Shown in pieces: positions 4,562-5,686 of a stretch of 5,686 nucleotides of DNA; position 1 is the first letter of the stretch; every line of letters begins with the position of its first letter. The notes under the pieces were generated by a model that was not told where the DNA came from, searched no databases, and saw nothing but the letters and a program-made list of their open reading frames with translations. The stretch is from Paenibacillus sp. UBA6285 (lineage in GTDB: Bacteria; Bacillota; Bacilli; Paenibacillales; Paenibacillaceae), in contig DJUJ01000132.1 in the NCBI GenBank assembly GCA_002438345.1, positions 17,217 to 22,902 on the forward strand. Direction: 5' to 3'. A program made the translations under genes and the position numbers.

Positions 4562-5686
4562 ATGAGACACACTGAACTACCCGGAAAACAGGGCCTGTAT
4601 GATCCCCAGTTCGAAAAAGATGCTTGCGGCATGGGATTTGTAGCCCATATTAAAGGCAAACCGTCCCATGATATTGTAAGTAACGCTTTAACAATGCTCT
4701 TTAACATGGAGCATCGGGGAGGACAAGGTAGCGAACCCAACTCTGGTGATGGAGCAGGTATCATGCTTCAAATTCCACACCATTTCTTTGCAAGTGAAGC
4801 CCAGAAGCTAGACTTTTCATTGCCTGAACAAGGCCATTATGGCGTGGGTATGATCTTTTTGTCTCATAACGAAGAGGTTCGGGTTCAACATGAAGCTCTC
4901 TTAAGCAACATTATAGCTGAAGAAGGTCAGGAAGTACTCGGCTATCGTGATGTGCCTACCTATGATGAAATGCTTGGCAAGACAGCGAAAGCTGCTAAGC
5001 CTTTTGTGCGCCAAGTGTTTATCGGTCGCTCGACCTCGATTACGAACGAATTGTCTTTTGAGCGTAAACTTTATGTAATCCGCAAACGTGCAGAGCTTGC
5101 GATCCGCTACAGTGGTGTAGAAGAGGCTGAATCTTTCTATATACCAAGCTTGTCATGCCGTAAGATCGTATACAAAGGCATGCTGACTACAGAACAAGTC
5201 GGACAATTCTACCTGGATTTGCAGAACGAAGAGCTGGAATCAGCGATCGCGTTAGTTCACTCCCGTTTCAGTACGAATACCTTCCCAAGCTGGGAACGTG
5301 CGCATCCCTACCGCTTTATGATCCACAACGGTGAGATCAATACCTTGCGTGGTAATGTGAACTGGATGCATGCTCGCCAGTCGCTGTTCAAGAGTGAAGT
5401 GTTCGGCGAAGATCTGAGCAAGATCAAACCTGTTATTAACCCGGATGGATCGGACACTGCAATGTTCGATAATACCTTTGAGTTTCTTTACTTGAGCGGA
5501 CGCTCCTTGCCACAGGTAGCCATGATGATGGTCCCTGAACCATGGAGTAATCATGATAAGATGGACGCTGACAAGAAAGCTTTTTACGAATACCACAGCA
5601 CTTTGATGGAGCCGTGGGATGGGCCTGCTGCAATGGGCTTTACCGATGGCGTGCAAATCGGCGCTATTCTGGACCGTAACGGCTTT
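4562..5686 (+). CDS. gltA: Glutamate synthase large subunit, N-terminal part (continues beyond window)
   Basis: The frame is open from ATG 4562 to the last base, 375 codons of a protein normally about 1,500 residues long. It is the class II glutamine amidotransferase domain: Cys22 in KDACGMGF is the nucleophile exposed when the short 21-residue leader is cleaved. Conserved blocks follow: MEHRGGQGSEPNSGDGAG (49-66), HSRFSTNTFPSWERAHPY (233-250), HNGEINTLRGN (255-265, substrate and oxyanion region), SDTAMFDN (297-304) and MEPWDGPAA (349-357). The enzyme releases ammonia from glutamine and tunnels it to the FMN/Fe-S synthase domain, which converts 2-oxoglutarate to glutamate; those domains lie outside the window. 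GAAAGG (4547-4552) is the ribosome binding site, nine bases before ATG. The gene is called gltA in Bacillus and gltB in proteobacteria. No gltC activator lies upstream. Confidence 0.96.
   Translation, partial: MRHTELPGKQGLYDPQFEKDACGMGFVAHIKGKPSHDIVSNALTMLFNMEHRGGQGSEPNSGDGAGIMLQIPHHFFASEAQKLDFSLPEQGHYGVGMIFLSHNEEVRVQHEALLSNIIAEEGQEVLGYRDVPTYDEMLGKTAKAAKPFVRQVFIGRSTSITNELSFERKLYVIRKRAELAIRYSGVEEAESFYIPSLSCRKIVYKGMLTTEQVGQFYLDLQNEELESAIALVHSRFSTNTFPSWERAHPYRFMIHNGEINTLRGNVNWMHARQSLFKSEVFGEDLSKIKPVINPDGSDTAMFDNTFEFLYLSGRSLPQVAMMMVPEPWSNHDKMDADKKAFYEYHSTLMEPWDGPAAMGFTDGVQIGAILDRNGF

Noticed and set aside
4554..4571. TGTGT-N8-ACACA hairpin around the gltA start codon
   Set aside because: Only five base pairs with the second arm inside the coding sequence; too weak to claim translational control.

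Overview
The window looks like chromosomal DNA of a low-to-mid-GC Gram-positive of the Bacillales, most likely Paenibacillus or a close relative. This is inferred from the AGGAG-type ribosome binding sites, the codon use, a GT/YhgE/GltA gene set typical of Firmicutes, and a paired TetR regulator and YhgE/Pip protein resembling the yhgD-yhgE pair of Bacillus subtilis. No mobile element, tRNA, rRNA or CRISPR array is visible.

Layout. Positions 1-778 (minus strand) hold the first 259 codons of an MGDG-synthase/UgtP-like lipid glycosyltransferase, cut by the window edge. Positions 779-1044 are a divergent intergenic region. It has a minus-strand promoter with a perfect TATAAT, a compact three-way-junction fold in the glycosyltransferase leader, and a plus-strand promoter and operator in front of the TetR gene. 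Positions 1045-1620 encode a 191-residue TetR-family repressor with a GTG start. A short gap (1621-1830) holds a weak terminator and a second operator copy. Positions 1831-4185 encode a 784-residue YhgE/Pip-family membrane protein with about 50 Leu-x-x-Gly heptads between its first membrane segment and a five-segment C-terminal membrane domain. A strong intrinsic terminator follows. Positions 4247-4561 are a regulatory-looking intergenic region rich in dyads, and 4562 to the end is the first 375 codons of the glutamate synthase large subunit (gltA, ferredoxin/NADPH-GOGAT class).

How the parts connect. The most informative signal is a 23-bp dyad, TGACC-N13-GGTCA, that occurs once before the TetR gene (976-998) and once before yhgE (1737-1759). 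The two copies are identical at 18 of 23 positions. This predicts that the TetR protein represses both its own gene and yhgE, making a two-gene self-regulated module. The glycosyltransferase is divergent and may or may not share this control. gltA is a separate unit behind a strong terminator, with its own extended -10 promoter and several candidate operators. The divergently transcribed gltC activator known next to gltAB in B. subtilis is not present here.
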